A stretch of DNA of 64,000 nucleotides, taken from NCBI RefSeq assembly GCF_900177295.1, contig NZ_FWZX01000001.1:372001-436000 (forward strand), read 5' to 3'. Below are positions 18,236-28,030 of the stretch, piece after piece; position 1 is the stretch's first letter; every line of letters starts with the position of its first letter. The notes beneath the pieces were generated by a model. The model saw only the letters and a program-made list of their open reading frames with translations, ran no database searches and was not told the DNA's origin. This DNA comes from Tistlia consotensis USBA 355. GTDB lineage: Bacteria > Pseudomonadota > Alphaproteobacteria > Kiloniellales > DSM-21159. The position numbers and the translations under genes were made by a program.

Positions 18236-19101
18236 CGCTGCAGCTCCCGCCGCCCCATCGAGCGGACCAGCAGCACCGCAGCCATGACGAGGAAGATCAG
18301 CACCATGGCGAGGCGCGGGAAGTAGAGCACGCCGAGCGACTTGATGACGCCGACCGCCAGCGCCCCGGCAAGCGCGCCGTAGAGATTGCCCAGGCCGCCG
18401 ATCACCACGACGATGAAGGCGGCGACGATGACCTCGGTGTCGAGCAGGTAGTTGACGTTGCCGAAGGGCGAGGCGAGGCCGCCCGCGAGCCCGGCCAGGA
18501 AGGAGCCGGCGGCGAAGGTCGCGGTGAAGATGCGCCGCTGGTCGATGCCGAGCAGCGCGACCATGCCGCGGTCGTCGGTCGCCGCGCGCAGCAGCACGCC
18601 GGCGCGGGTGAAGCGGATGATCGCGATCATCAGGGCGACGACCAGCAGGCCGGCGCCGAAGATCGCGAACTGGAAGGTCGGAAAGAAGCTGTCGCCGATC
18701 TGCACCGCCCCGGCCAGCGCGTCGGGCATCGAGACGCTGACGTTGTTGGGTCCCCAGACGAGCCGCACCAGGTCGCGCACGATCAGCACCAGGGCGATGG
18801 TCACGATCAGCTGCATCAGCTCCGGCGCCCGGTAGATCCGCCGCAGCACCGCCATCTCGAAGAGCGCGCCGACCGCCGCGGCCAGGACGGCGCCGAGCAG
18901 CACGGCGACGGCGAAGCCCAGGAGCGAGCCGTCGGAGAACAGCGGCACCAGCTGGTAGGTCAGGAAGGCGCCCAGCATGTAGAGCGAGCCGTGCGCGAAG
19001 TTGATGATCCGCGAGACGCCGAAGATCAGCGTCAGGCCCGAGGCGATCAGGAAGAGCATCATGCCTTCCATCAGCCCGTTGACGATCTGAACCGTGAGCA
19101 T
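18232..19101 (-). CDS. Branched-chain-type ABC permease (LivH-like), CHC locus
   Basis: A 289-residue permease opening with MLTVQIVNGLMEGMMLFLIA and the LivH signature RIINFAHGSLYMLGAF. The coupling loop LRAATDDRGMVALLGIDQRR lies around residue 190. AGGAG is well spaced before the ATG. It is separated from the binding-protein gene by a 79-bp spacer with a hairpin. Confidence 0.92.
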   Translation of the reverse strand: MLTVQIVNGLMEGMMLFLIASGLTLIFGVSRIINFAHGSLYMLGAFLTYQLVPLFSDGSLLGFAVAVLLGAVLAAAVGALFEMAVLRRIYRAPELMQLIVTIALVLIVRDLVRLVWGPNNVSVSMPDALAGAVQIGDSFFPTFQFAIFGAGLLVVALMIAIIRFTRAGVLLRAATDDRGMVALLGIDQRRIFTATFAAGSFLAGLAGGLASPFGNVNYLLDTEVIVAAFIVVVIGGLGNLYGALAGALAVGVIKSLGVLYFPRLAMVLIFLVMAAVLLVRSMGRRELQR

Positions 19102-19134
19102 GCGCTGCTCCTGGACGCGCGGGACCGGAAGTCG

Positions 19135-19165
19135 GGCGGGCCCGCGGCGCGGCCGCGGACCCGCC
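19135..19165 (-). terminator. Hairpin between binding-protein and permease genes, CHC locus
   Basis: GGCGGG-C-CCGCGG pairs with CCGCGG-A-CCCGCC: two 6-bp stems around one mismatch, with a 5-base loop. It lies 15 bp after the binding-protein stop on the transcribed strand and has no T-run. This would allow partial termination or mRNA stabilisation so that the binding protein is made in excess. Confidence 0.5.
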
Positions 19166-19180
19166 GTCCTTCGAGCGAGG

Positions 19181-20437
19181 CTACTGCGCGGCGGCGCGCA
19201 GCTTCTCGACCTGCTCCTTCGACGGCATGGTCTTGTCGGCATCGATGCGCACGACGTTCTTCATGATCGGGAAGCCGTAGGGGCTGTCCGTCGTCACGTC
19301 GCCGACGTAGACCGGGGCGTTCATCAGGTGGTCGAAGTCGCGCACCTTCAGCGCGTCGCCGCGCAGGCCGTGGACGGTGATCGAGGTGACCGCCGCCATC
19401 AGCTTGTCGGCATCGGTGCCGCCCGCCGCCTCGATCGCCGCGGCCAGGTACATCAGGCCGTCGTAGCTCGAGGTCGCCCAGTCGTCCGGATAGACGCCGT
19501 AGCGCTCGCGGTAGGCCTCGACGAAGGCCTTGGCCTTGGGATTGCCCATCAGCTCGAAGAAGGGCGCGCGGGCGTAGCCGGAGACGCCCTTCGCCGGCAT
19601 GTCCTTGGCCAGGGCCTGCATGGTGTCGACGGTCATCAGCGTGACCAGCGAGGCGCGCTGGAAGAAGCCGAAGCTCTTGCCCTGCTTGATCAGGTTGATC
19701 AGGCCGCCACCGAACACCGCCGCGTAGACGACGTCCGGCTTCTGCGCCAGCGCCGCGGTGATGTAGGAGGTCATGTTGCTCTCGCCGATCTTCGGGAACA
19801 GCGGATCGGCGATCTCCATGTCCGGGCGCAGCTGCTTCAGGTGCGCGACGAAGGTGTCGACCGAGGTGTGGCCCCACTCGTAGTCGAAGCCCATCGGCAC
19901 GACGCGCTTCCAGTCGGCGTGGCCGGCGACGAACTCGGCCGCGGCGGCGGCCTCCATCAGGGCGTGCGCCTGGGTCTGCCAGAAGTAGGGCTGGAAGGCC
20001 TCGATGTTGGCCTTCTGGCTGTTGCCGATGGTCGAGTAGAAGGGCGTCTTGAGCTCCTTGGAGACCGCCGAGACGGCCAGCATCACCGCCGAGGAGCAGG
20101 TCCCGGTCAGCACGTCGACCTTGTCGTTGAGCACCAGCTCGCGGGCCAGCTTGGCGCCCTCGTCGGGCTTGGTCTTGGAATCTCGCTTGATCAGCTCGAT
20201 CGGCCGGCCGAGCAGGCCGCCCTTGGCATTGAGCTGGTCGACGCCGAGCTCGACGGCCTTGACCTCGCCGTCGACCAGCGGCCCGCAGGCGCCGGAGATG
20301 CCGGCGACCAGGCCGATGCGGATCGGATCGGCGGCGCGCGCCGGACCGGCCGCGACGGCCGCCACCATGGCCAGCCCGACCGCGGCCAGCGCGGCCCGGG
20401 CGAGCGTTCTGGAAAGCTCGAATCTCTTGTCCACCAT
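19181..20437 (-). CDS. ABC transporter substrate-binding protein (LivK-type), CHC locus
   Basis: A 418-residue periplasmic binding protein with a Sec signal peptide of about 36 residues (ending ARA before ADPIRIGL). The type I periplasmic fold shows in IRIGLVAGISGACG, LTGTCSSAVMLAVS and VVYAAVFGGGLINLI. This branch differs from amino acid LivK proteins and resembles binding proteins for aromatic or other organic acids. GGGAGGAGG precedes the ATG. It sits between badI and livH, so the ligand is likely cyclohexanecarboxylate or a related ring acid. Confidence 0.88.
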   Translation of the reverse strand: MVDKRFELSRTLARAALAAVGLAMVAAVAAGPARAADPIRIGLVAGISGACGPLVDGEVKAVELGVDQLNAKGGLLGRPIELIKRDSKTKPDEGAKLARELVLNDKVDVLTGTCSSAVMLAVSAVSKELKTPFYSTIGNSQKANIEAFQPYFWQTQAHALMEAAAAAEFVAGHADWKRVVPMGFDYEWGHTSVDTFVAHLKQLRPDMEIADPLFPKIGESNMTSYITAALAQKPDVVYAAVFGGGLINLIKQGKSFGFFQRASLVTLMTVDTMQALAKDMPAKGVSGYARAPFFELMGNPKAKAFVEAYRERYGVYPDDWATSSYDGLMYLAAAIEAAGGTDADKLMAAVTSITVHGLRGDALKVRDFDHLMNAPVYVGDVTTDSPYGFPIMKNVVRIDADKTMPSKEQVEKLRAAAQ

Positions 20438-20500
20438 TGCCTCCTCCCTGTTGCGGTGCCGGTCCGCCGCCTCTGCCGAGGCGCCGGATCCGGATACACG

Positions 20501-20522
20501 GGTCCGCCGGTTCCGGCGGACC
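20501..20522 (-). terminator. Hairpin between badI and the transporter genes
   Basis: GGTCCGCCGG and its exact complement CCGGCGGACC flank a two-base TT centre, 58 bp after the badI stop in a 143-bp spacer. With no T-run it may be a partial terminator or an RNA processing site that sets the ratio of badHI to transporter mRNA. Confidence 0.5.
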
Positions 20523-20580
20523 TTCGGCCGGCTGCCTGTCCGCGCCGGCTCTTCTCTTGGTCTGTCCGCGTCGGCGCCGC

Positions 20581-21366
20581 TCAGCTTCCGGAGAACTTCC
20601 GGAAGTCCGGCTTGCGCTTCTCGTTGAAGGCGCGCACGCCCTCCTTCGATTCCTCGCTCGCGTAGTAGAGGTTGAGGGCCTGCATCCCCATCGAGGAGAT
20701 GCCGCGGATGTTCTCGCTGTCGGCGTTGAAGGAGCGCTTGGCGATGGCGATCGCGGTCGGGCTGCGCTCCATGATCTCGGCGCACCAGCGGCGCACCTCG
20801 GCGTCGAGCTCCTCGGCCGGCACGACGGCGTTAACCAGGCCCATGGCCAGGGCCTCCTGGGCGCTGTAGCGCCGGCAGAGGTACCAGATCTCGCGGGCCT
20901 TCTTCTCGCCGACCGAGCGCGCCAGCAGCGCGGTGCCGAAGCCCGGATCGACCGAGCCGACCTTCGGGCCGACCTGGCCGAAGACCGCCTTCTCCGAGGC
21001 GATGGTCAGGTCGCAGAGCGTGCAGAGCACGTTGCCGCCGCCGATCGCGTAGCCCTGGACCCGCGCGATCACCGGCTTCGGCACGTCGCGGATCAGGGTC
21101 TGCAGCTCCTCGATCGGCAGGCCGATCGTGCCGCGGCCGTCGTACTGGCCCTCGTGGGCCGACTGGTCGCCGCCGGTGCAGAAGGCGCGCTCGCCGGCAC
21201 CGGCGAGCACGATGACGCCGATCGAGCGGTCCCAGCCGGCGCGCCCGAAGGCGTGGATCAGCTCGTCGCAGGTCCGGCCGCGGAAGGCGTTCATCCGCTC
21301 CGGGCGGTTGATCGTGATCCAGGCGGCGCCGTCCTCGACCGCGTAGAGAATATCCTGATAGTCCAT
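20581..21366 (-). CDS. badI: 2-ketocyclohexanecarboxyl-CoA hydrolase BadI
   Basis: A 261-residue crotonase-fold enzyme. Stretches such as NRPERMNAFRGRTCDELI, GAGERAFCTGGDQS, YDGRGTIGLP and GQVGPKVGSVDPGFGTA match BadI of Rhodopseudomonas palustris as I recall it, and separate it from MenB and ordinary enoyl-CoA hydratases. BadI hydrolytically opens the 2-ketocyclohexane ring to pimelyl-CoA. GGAGG lies 12 bases before the ATG. It follows badH by 17 bp, as in the R. palustris CHC operon. Confidence 0.92.
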   Translation of the reverse strand: MDYQDILYAVEDGAAWITINRPERMNAFRGRTCDELIHAFGRAGWDRSIGVIVLAGAGERAFCTGGDQSAHEGQYDGRGTIGLPIEELQTLIRDVPKPVIARVQGYAIGGGNVLCTLCDLTIASEKAVFGQVGPKVGSVDPGFGTALLARSVGEKKAREIWYLCRRYSAQEALAMGLVNAVVPAEELDAEVRRWCAEIMERSPTAIAIAKRSFNADSENIRGISSMGMQALNLYYASEESKEGVRAFNEKRKPDFRKFSGS

Positions 21367-21383
21367 CGTCTGCTCGCCTCCGC

Positions 21384-22151
21384 TCAGCCGTTCATGGTCA
21401 GGCCGCCGGAGACGCTCAGCACCTGCCCGGTGACGTAGCCGGCGTCGTCGCTGCCCAGGAAGGCGATCGCGCCCGGCAGGTCGTCGGGCCGCCCGAGCCG
21501 GCCCATCGGCACGGCGCGGCGGAAGGCCTCGGCCAGCTTCGCGGGATCGGCAGCCGTGTCGAGCACGCCCTGCAGCAGGGCGGTCTCGGTCGGCCCGGGG
21601 CAGACCACGTTGACGGTGATGCCGTGGCGCGCGTGCTCGCGGGCGAGCGTCTTGGAGAAGGCGACCAGGCCGCCCTTGCAGGCGGCGTAGACCGCCTCGC
21701 CCGACGAGCCGACGCGCGCGGCGTCGGAGGCGACGTTGACGATCCGGCCGCGGCCGCGCTCGACCATGCCGGGCAGCACCGCATGGTGGGTGTTGAGCGC
21801 ACCGGTCAGGTTGATCGCGATGATCCTCTGCCAGAGCGCCGGCTCGGTCTTCAGGAAGGGTCGGAAGACGTCCCAGCCGGCGTTGTTGACCAGCAGGTCG
21901 ACCGGGCCGAGGCGCGCCTCCGTCGCCGCGAGCGCGGCGTCGACCGACGGCCGCTCGGCGATGTCAACGGCGAAGGCCGCCGCCTCGCCGCCCGCCGCCG
22001 TCAGCGCCGCCGCGCAGCGCTCCGCGGCCGCCGCGTCGAGATCCCAGACGGCGACGCGCGCGCCTTCCTCGGCCAGGCGGCGGCAGACCGCGCCGCCGAT
22101 GCCGCCGCCGCCGCCGGTCACGACCGCGCAGCGTCCCTCGAACCGCCTCAC
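21384..22151 (-). CDS. badH: 2-hydroxycyclohexanecarboxyl-CoA dehydrogenase BadH
   Basis: A 255-residue classical SDR that oxidises 2-hydroxycyclohexane-1-carboxyl-CoA to the 2-keto ester with NAD. VTGGGGGIGG forms the cofactor loop, NNAGWDVFRPF follows, and the catalytic region is ASDAARVGSSGEAVYAACKG. The C-terminus SVSGGLTMNG is also typical of BadH. GTG at 22151 is chosen because GGAGGA lies 6 bases upstream and it gives the 255-residue length expected for BadH; in-frame codons further upstream add non-homologous sequence. First gene of the CHC operon. Confidence 0.9.
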   Translation of the reverse strand: MRRFEGRCAVVTGGGGGIGGAVCRRLAEEGARVAVWDLDAAAAERCAAALTAAGGEAAAFAVDIAERPSVDAALAATEARLGPVDLLVNNAGWDVFRPFLKTEPALWQRIIAINLTGALNTHHAVLPGMVERGRGRIVNVASDAARVGSSGEAVYAACKGGLVAFSKTLAREHARHGITVNVVCPGPTETALLQGVLDTAADPAKLAEAFRRAVPMGRLGRPDDLPGAIAFLGSDDAGYVTGQVLSVSGGLTMNG

Positions 22152-22206
22152 TGGATTTCCTCCACCGCCTGTAGTTCCTTGCCGCTCTGCCGGCGGCCGT
22201 GAATCC

Positions 22207-22243
22207 ATCATCGGGCAGTCGGACGATTTATGTCAATATATTG
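22207..22243 (-). promoter_or_regulatory. badH promoter with overlapping BadR-type operator
   Basis: On the minus strand a consensus -35 TTGACA (plus-strand 22231-22236) is followed after 18 bp by GATGAT (22207-22212), a 4/6 match to the -10 box. The perfect palindrome CAATATATTG (22234-22243) overlaps the -35 box. A MarR dimer bound there would block badH transcription and also sits about 50 bp upstream of badR. Confidence 0.6.
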
Positions 22244-22292
22244 CCTATATGGGCGTCAGGAAGCCCGAGGCGGAGAGGAGCGACGGAATCCC

Positions 22293-22781
22293 ATGACGCA
22301 GCAAAAAGGCGAGTTCGGCACTGAGAAAACCAGGGAAGCCGCGCTGGCCGAGATCGCCAACCGCATCTTCTTCCGGCTCTACCAGTCTGCCAACATGATG
22401 CATAAAACCGGCACGCGGGCCCTGGATGAGTTCGGCGTGACGACGCAGCAGTGGGCGGTGATCGGCGCGCTGTCCCGGCCACAGGCGGAAGACGGCCTGA
22501 GCGTCGGCGATCTCGCGCGCTTCCTGATGGTCAGCCGGCAGAACATCGCCGGCGTCGTCACCCGACTCGAGGACCAGGGTTGCCTCGAGCGCCTGCGCGA
22601 CAGCAACGACGGCCGCTCGCGCCGCATCCGGCTCTCGGAGCGCGGCCGCGAGCTCTGGCGCGCGATCCGCCCGGCGATCCACGAGTACTACGACGAGGCG
22701 CTGGCCGGCTTCTCCTTCGAGGACCGGACCGCCCTGCTGACCGGCCTCAACCGCCTGCTCGACAACATGAAGCGGCTCTGA
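22293..22781 (+). CDS. badR: MarR-family regulator, BadR-like
   Basis: A 162-residue MarR protein: TTQQWAVIGALSR helix, winged-helix core SVGDLARFLMVSRQNIAGVVTRLE, and wing DSNDGRSRRIRLS. ATG at 22293 fits the family better than an upstream ATG at 22230 that would start inside the operator. It is divergent from badH, and in R. palustris the MarR protein BadR represses the badHI-aliAB-badK operon and is released by 2-ketocyclohexane-1-carboxyl-CoA. Orthology is inferred from position and family. Confidence 0.72.
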   Translation: MTQQKGEFGTEKTREAALAEIANRIFFRLYQSANMMHKTGTRALDEFGVTTQQWAVIGALSRPQAEDGLSVGDLARFLMVSRQNIAGVVTRLEDQGCLERLRDSNDGRSRRIRLSERGRELWRAIRPAIHEYYDEALAGFSFEDRTALLTGLNRLLDNMKRL

Positions 22782-22805
22782 CCGCCGGTGCGGCAGCCCG
22801 CCCCC

Positions 22806-23228
22806 TCAGCTGCCGGCTGTCGCCGCGGCCGGCTCGAGCTCGCGGCGGCGGTCGGCGTCGGCCCCTTCGTTCCTGAAGACCAGCCAGCCGAACAGCAGCA
22901 TGTCGAGCAGGACCACCAGCGAGCCGACGGCGGCGATCGGGTCGCCGACCGGATGGCCGGTGTGCAGGAGGCCGACGCCGACCGCGAGCACGGCAGTGCC
23001 GAGGATCCAGACCCGGACCTGCAAGGCCGCGCTCCTGGCGGCGTCCAGCGACGGATGCAGGCGGTAGTAGATGCCGAACAGGAAGAGCGAGACCCAGCCC
23101 AGAAGGTTCAGATGGGCGTGGGCCGGCATGGCGGAATGGTCCTGGGAGATCGCCATGACGATGCCCCAGACCATGCCGACCACGACGAAGGCCACGGCGG
23201 CTCGGAAACTCAGCGCAGACGCTCTCAT
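22806..23228 (-). CDS. Small HAH-motif membrane protein related to heme-copper oxidase subunit I
   Basis: A 140-residue protein with four hydrophobic segments. MPAHAHLNLLGWVSLFLFGIYYRL resembles the region around the low-spin heme ligand in cbb3/NO-reductase catalytic subunits, but only this small part is present. Such stand-alone proteins are common in proteobacteria and have no assigned function that I know of. GGGAGGGAAC precedes the ATG. It converges on badR with a 24-bp gap. Confidence 0.7.
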   Translation of the reverse strand: MRASALSFRAAVAFVVVGMVWGIVMAISQDHSAMPAHAHLNLLGWVSLFLFGIYYRLHPSLDAARSAALQVRVWILGTAVLAVGVGLLHTGHPVGDPIAAVGSLVVLLDMLLFGWLVFRNEGADADRRRELEPAAATAGS

Positions 23229-23469
23229 TGTTCCCTCCCGAGTCGGGCGAACGCGGTCCCCGCTCGGCGTGCGGTCGCCCCTCTGCCACGACCCGCGCTC
23301 CCGGCGCCGATCCGGACCGCAGGCCGCCCGAAGCAATAGCATGGACAGGCTCGCCGCGGCACGCCGATCCGGATCCGGGCGACCGCCGGCCTTCCCCGGC
23401 CTGCGCCCGGTCCGGGGATCGAGGCGCTGGACCGGGCGGGCGACGGCGCCGGTGCCGCCGGGCCGGTCG

Positions 23470-24690
23470 CTAGTCGGAGCGGGTCCCGGGCGGCAGGAGA
23501 CGATCCAGGCAGTCGACCAGGCTCTGCCCGCGCGGGTTCAGCAGCACGCCGGGGCCCATGCGGTTCATCGTGTAGCCGAAGCTGAGCCCCCGGCCCGGGT
23601 CGGCGAAGCCGAGCGAGCCGCCAGCGCCGACATGGCCGAAGGCGCCGGGCGCCAGGACGACGCTGTCCAGGCCGCGGCCACGGTTGTCCATCGAGCGCAT
23701 GAAGCCGGCAGCGAAGCGCGTCGGCACGCGCAGGGTCGCGTCGTCGTGGGTCGCCGAGGAGACCTGTGTGATCTCCGCGACCGTCCCGGGCTTCAGCAGC
23801 CGCGGCACCCCGGCGCGGCCGCCGCAGGCCAGGGCGGCGTAGAGCCCGGCCAGGCCGCGGGCGTTGCTGATGCCGTTGGCGGCCGGAATCTCGGCGGCGC
23901 GGCCGCGCCGGCTGTTGAAGCCGCTCGGCCGCCAGCCGCCGGTGTTGCGGAAGTAGAGCGCGGAGAGCGATTCCGGCTGCTCGGCCACCGCCCGCTCGAA
24001 GCGGCCCCGGGGCGCCTCGCCATGCGCCGGCCGGTGCGGGATCACCGGCGCGACGCGGGGCTCCTCCCGCTCCGGCAGGCCGATCCAGAAGTCGAGACCG
24101 AGGGGCCCGGCGACCTCCTGCCGGAAGAAGGTGCCGAGGGAGAGCCCGGAGATGCGGCGCACGACCTCGCCGACCAGCCAGCCGAAGGTCAGGCCGTGAT
24201 AGCCGCAGCGCGTGCCCGGCTCCCAGAAGGGCGCCTCGATGGCCAGGCGCGCGGTCATCTCCTGCCAGTCGAAGGCGGCGCCGTCGGGCAGCGGCGCGCG
24301 CAGGGCCGGCAGCCCGGCGGAATGGTCGAGCAGCATGCGCAGCGTCGTCCCGTCCTTGCCCTCGGCCGCGTACTCCGGCCAATAGCGGGCCACGGGGTCG
24401 TCGAGCGAGACGAAGCCACGCTCCGCCAGCAGGTGCAGGCAGAGCGCGGTCGCCGGCTTGCTGTTCGAGAAGACGACGCCGACGGTGTCCGCCCGCCAGG
24501 GCCGGCCGCTCTCCGGATCGGCGGCGCCGGCCCAGACGTCGACCAGCGTCTCGCCCTCCTGCATCACGCAGAGCGAGGCGCCGACCTCGCCGCGCCGGAC
24601 GAAGTTGGCGCGGAAGACCTCGACCAGCGGCGCCAGGTCCTCGCGCCAGCGCCCCTCGACCGCCGGCGCCGCGCCCGCTTCCCGCTCCAT
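23470..24690 (-). CDS. Beta-lactamase-fold serine hydrolase (EstB/class C-like)
   Basis: A 406-residue protein of the serine beta-lactamase/esterase family, with no signal peptide visible. FSNSKPATALCLHLLAERG carries the SxxK nucleophile motif (about residue 75), and GYHGLTFGWLVGEVV takes the place of the YxN motif. GHVGAGGSLGFADP near the C-terminus corresponds to the HxG loop. Cytoplasmic members are usually esterases or amidases rather than antibiotic-resistance enzymes. It is 4 bp after the PhyH gene and ends the second importer operon, so it may hydrolyse an ester or lactone precursor of the imported acid. Confidence 0.82.
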   Translation of the reverse strand: MEREAGAAPAVEGRWREDLAPLVEVFRANFVRRGEVGASLCVMQEGETLVDVWAGAADPESGRPWRADTVGVVFSNSKPATALCLHLLAERGFVSLDDPVARYWPEYAAEGKDGTTLRMLLDHSAGLPALRAPLPDGAAFDWQEMTARLAIEAPFWEPGTRCGYHGLTFGWLVGEVVRRISGLSLGTFFRQEVAGPLGLDFWIGLPEREEPRVAPVIPHRPAHGEAPRGRFERAVAEQPESLSALYFRNTGGWRPSGFNSRRGRAAEIPAANGISNARGLAGLYAALACGGRAGVPRLLKPGTVAEITQVSSATHDDATLRVPTRFAAGFMRSMDNRGRGLDSVVLAPGAFGHVGAGGSLGFADPGRGLSFGYTMNRMGPGVLLNPRGQSLVDCLDRLLPPGTRSD

Positions 24691-24694
24691 GCGC

Positions 24695-25648
24695 CTAGCG
24701 GCACTCGGGCGCGCGCGCGCCGTAGCCGAGCAGATAGCGCACGGTCGGCGAGAAGCTGTCGGCGACCGCCGGATCCAGCGTCGCGACGAAGTCGGTGAAG
24801 CCGCGCAGCCAGGAGCGGTTGTAGTTGCAGATCAGCGCGCGCCGCGGCCCGTCGGTGTCGTTCGGGCCGGAGCGGTGCCAGGTGTTCGACAGCCAGAGCG
24901 CGACCGAGCCGGCGGGCGCCGTCAGCACGACCTCGCCCTCCAGCGAGCCGTGCAGCCAGGTCGGCGACTTGCGGTACCTGTGGCTGCCGGGCATGACGCG
25001 GGTCGCGCCGTTGTCCGCCGTGAAGTCGTCGAGCAGCCAGACCGTCTGGATCATCAGCGGGAACTCGGGCAGCGGCTCGGGGATCTGGCCGAGCGGCGCG
25101 TCGACGTGCCAGGCGCCGCCGCCGGTGTGCGGGCCGATGCTGGTTGCCTGGTAGTCGTGCAGGTTGCAGTCCTCGCCCAGCATGTGGCGGACCAGACCGA
25201 GCACCGCCGGGTTCTCGACGACCGGCGCCATCTCCGGCGCCTTGGAGATGATCTGCCAGACGCGCTGGGACTGGTCCTGGTCGAACAGCGTCGGCAGGTG
25301 GATGAAGTTCTTCGAGACCTTGCCGTAGGGCACCGGCCAGGGGGTGTTGCGGTTGCGGGCGCGCTCGTGGCGGGCGCGCGCGACCAGGCGGTCGGCCTCG
25401 GCCTCGCTGACCGTGTAGTGGCCCAGGTAGTAGTCGCGGATCAGGGCGTCCTGCTCCGGATCCGCGAGGCCGTCCCGGGGCACCGGCGGATGCGCCCGCT
25501 CCTCGGCCATCAGGCGATCGACGGTATCCGAATAGAGCTTCAGCTCCTCGGGTCGGAGCACGTTCTCCAGCACCGCGTAGCCGTCCTGCTCCAGCTTGCG
25601 CATAGCCTCCTCGAGATCGATGCGCGGGCTCGTATCGACAGCGCTCAT
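24695..25648 (-). CDS. PhyH-family Fe(II)/2-oxoglutarate dioxygenase (distal copy)
   Basis: A 317-residue non-heme iron oxygenase. WHVDAPLG gives the iron ligands His181 and Asp183, TWHRSGPND gives the distal His258, and RRALICNY the 2-oxoglutarate-binding Arg about ten residues later, so the full facial triad is intact. Phytanoyl-CoA dioxygenase relatives hydroxylate acyl-CoAs or free substrates. The gene follows livF by 42 bp and precedes the serine hydrolase by 4 bp. The substrate is unknown. Confidence 0.85.
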   Translation of the reverse strand: MSAVDTSPRIDLEEAMRKLEQDGYAVLENVLRPEELKLYSDTVDRLMAEERAHPPVPRDGLADPEQDALIRDYYLGHYTVSEAEADRLVARARHERARNRNTPWPVPYGKVSKNFIHLPTLFDQDQSQRVWQIISKAPEMAPVVENPAVLGLVRHMLGEDCNLHDYQATSIGPHTGGGAWHVDAPLGQIPEPLPEFPLMIQTVWLLDDFTADNGATRVMPGSHRYRKSPTWLHGSLEGEVVLTAPAGSVALWLSNTWHRSGPNDTDGPRRALICNYNRSWLRGFTDFVATLDPAVADSFSPTVRYLLGYGARAPECR

Positions 25649-25690
25649 TCCAGCATCCCTCCTCCAGGGTCCTCGTTCGAACCGGCGCGC

Positions 25691-26394
25691 TCAGACCCCC
25701 AGGTAGGCGCGCTTCACCTCCTCGTTGCCGAGCAGGAAGTCGCGGTCGCCTTCCAGCACCACCCGGCCCTGCTCGATCACGTAGCCGCGCCGCGACAGCG
25801 ACAGCGAGCGGCGCACGTCCTGCTCGACCAGCAGGATCGTCACGCCCTCCGCGTTGATGCCGGGGAAGCGCGAGAAGATCTCCTTGACCATGACCGGCGC
25901 CAGGCCGATCGACGGCTCGTCGAGCAGCAGCAGCTTCGGGCCCGTCATCAGCGCCCGGGCGATGGCCAGCATCTGCTGCTCGCCGCCGCTGAACGAGCGG
26001 GCCAGCTGCGTGCGGCGCTCGCGCAGGCGCGGGAACATCTCGTAGACCCAGCCGAGGTTGCGCCGCTGGCGGGCCGTGTCGCGCAGGATGTCGCCGCCGA
26101 TCAGCAGGTTGTCCTCGACGGTCATGTGCGGGAAGAGGCGGCGCCCCTCCATGACCTGGGCCAGGCCGAGCCGGGCGATCTCGTGGGACTGCCGGCCGGT
26201 CAGGCGCTCGCCCAGGAAGCGGACGCTGCCGCTGGTGGTCGGCAGGGTGCCCATCACCGCGCGGATCAGGGTCGTCTTGCCGGCGCCGTTGGCCCCGACG
26301 ATGCTGACGATCTCGCCCTCGTCGACCCGCAGCGTGACGTCGTGCAGCACGCGCACGTCGCCATAGCCGGCGTGGAGCCCCTCGATCTCCAGCA

Positions 26395-26398
<4 letters not shown>
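25691..26398 (-). CDS. Branched-chain-type ABC ATPase (LivF-like), double-PhyH operon
   Basis: About 235 residues: Walker A GANGAGKTT, signature FSGGEQQM, Walker B LLLLDEP, LVEQDVRR switch. Either GTG at 26398 or ATG at 26395 can start it; both overlap the livG stop, showing translational coupling. LivF partner of the second importer. Confidence 0.92.
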
Positions 26399-27110
<712 letters not shown>

Positions 27111-27114
<4 letters not shown>

Positions 27115-28028
27115 GCCGCCTCCCTGCGGACCTTCGCCGCCTTTCCGGAGAGCCGGCGCGAGCCGGACAGAGCCCGCCCGAGCAGCGCGATCACGCCGCG
27201 CGGCTCGAAGCGCATGACGACCATCAGCAGCAGCAAGGCGCCGAGCAGCGGGCCCCAGAGCGTGCCGCGACCGCCGATGATGCAGATCACCGCGATCTGC
27301 ACGCTGAGGTGCACGCCGAAGACCTTCTCGGGGCTGATGAAGAGGGCGTACTGCGCGTAGAAGGTGCCGCCGATCGCCGTCATGGCGGCACTCAGCACCG
27401 CCGCCAGCAGCTTGTAGCGCCGGGCGTCGACGCCCAGCGCGGCGGCGGCCTCCTGGTCGTTGCGGATCGCCGTCAGGTAGTAGCCGAAGCGCGAGCGCAG
27501 GCACCAGCGATTGGCCGCCAGCGCGCCGCCGACCAGCAGCAGGACGACGTAGTAGTAGAAGAGCTTGCTGGTATGCTGGAAGTAGAGCGGCGCATCGTGC
27601 AGCAGGCGGACGTCGAGGCCGCGCGGGCCGCCCAGCAGCTCGTTGGAGTTCTCGACGACGACCTTGAGGATCACCGCGGCGGCGAGCGTCGCGAGGGCGT
27701 AGTAGGCGCCGCGCAGCCGGAAGCAGGGCAGGCCGATGACCACGGCGGCGATCCCGGCCAGGACCGCGCCCGCCAGCATGCCGAGCCAGGGGGTCAGCCC
27801 GAGGTCGGCGAACAGCACGGTCGAGGTGTAGGCGCCGATGCCGAAGTAGGCGGCGTGGCCCAGCGAGAGCTGGCCGGTGATGCCGCCGATCAGGTTCCAG
27901 GACAGCGCCAGGTAGGCGTAGAGCAGCGCCAGGATGACGACCGAGAGGGCATAGGGGTTGCCGAAGGCCAGCGGCAGCAACAGGGCGCCGGCGGCGCCGA
28001 GCGGCAGGAGGAGCGCGCGCGCGGCCAT
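27111..28028 (-). CDS. Branched-chain-type ABC permease (LivM-like), double-PhyH operon
   Basis: A 305-residue permease with multiple TMs, the LivM motif GGITGQLSLGHAAYFGIGAY, RLRGAYYALATLA, and the ATPase-coupling loop IRNDQEAAAALGVDARR. A basic cytoplasmic tail (SGSRRLSGKAAKVRREAA) extends past the last TM. Two bases separate it from livH. Confidence 0.92.
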
Positions 28029-28030
28029 GG

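Noticed and set aside
20581-21366. MenB (naphthoate synthase) for badI
   Set aside because: MenB and BadI are close, but the sequence segments, adjacency to badH and lack of menaquinone genes favour BadI.
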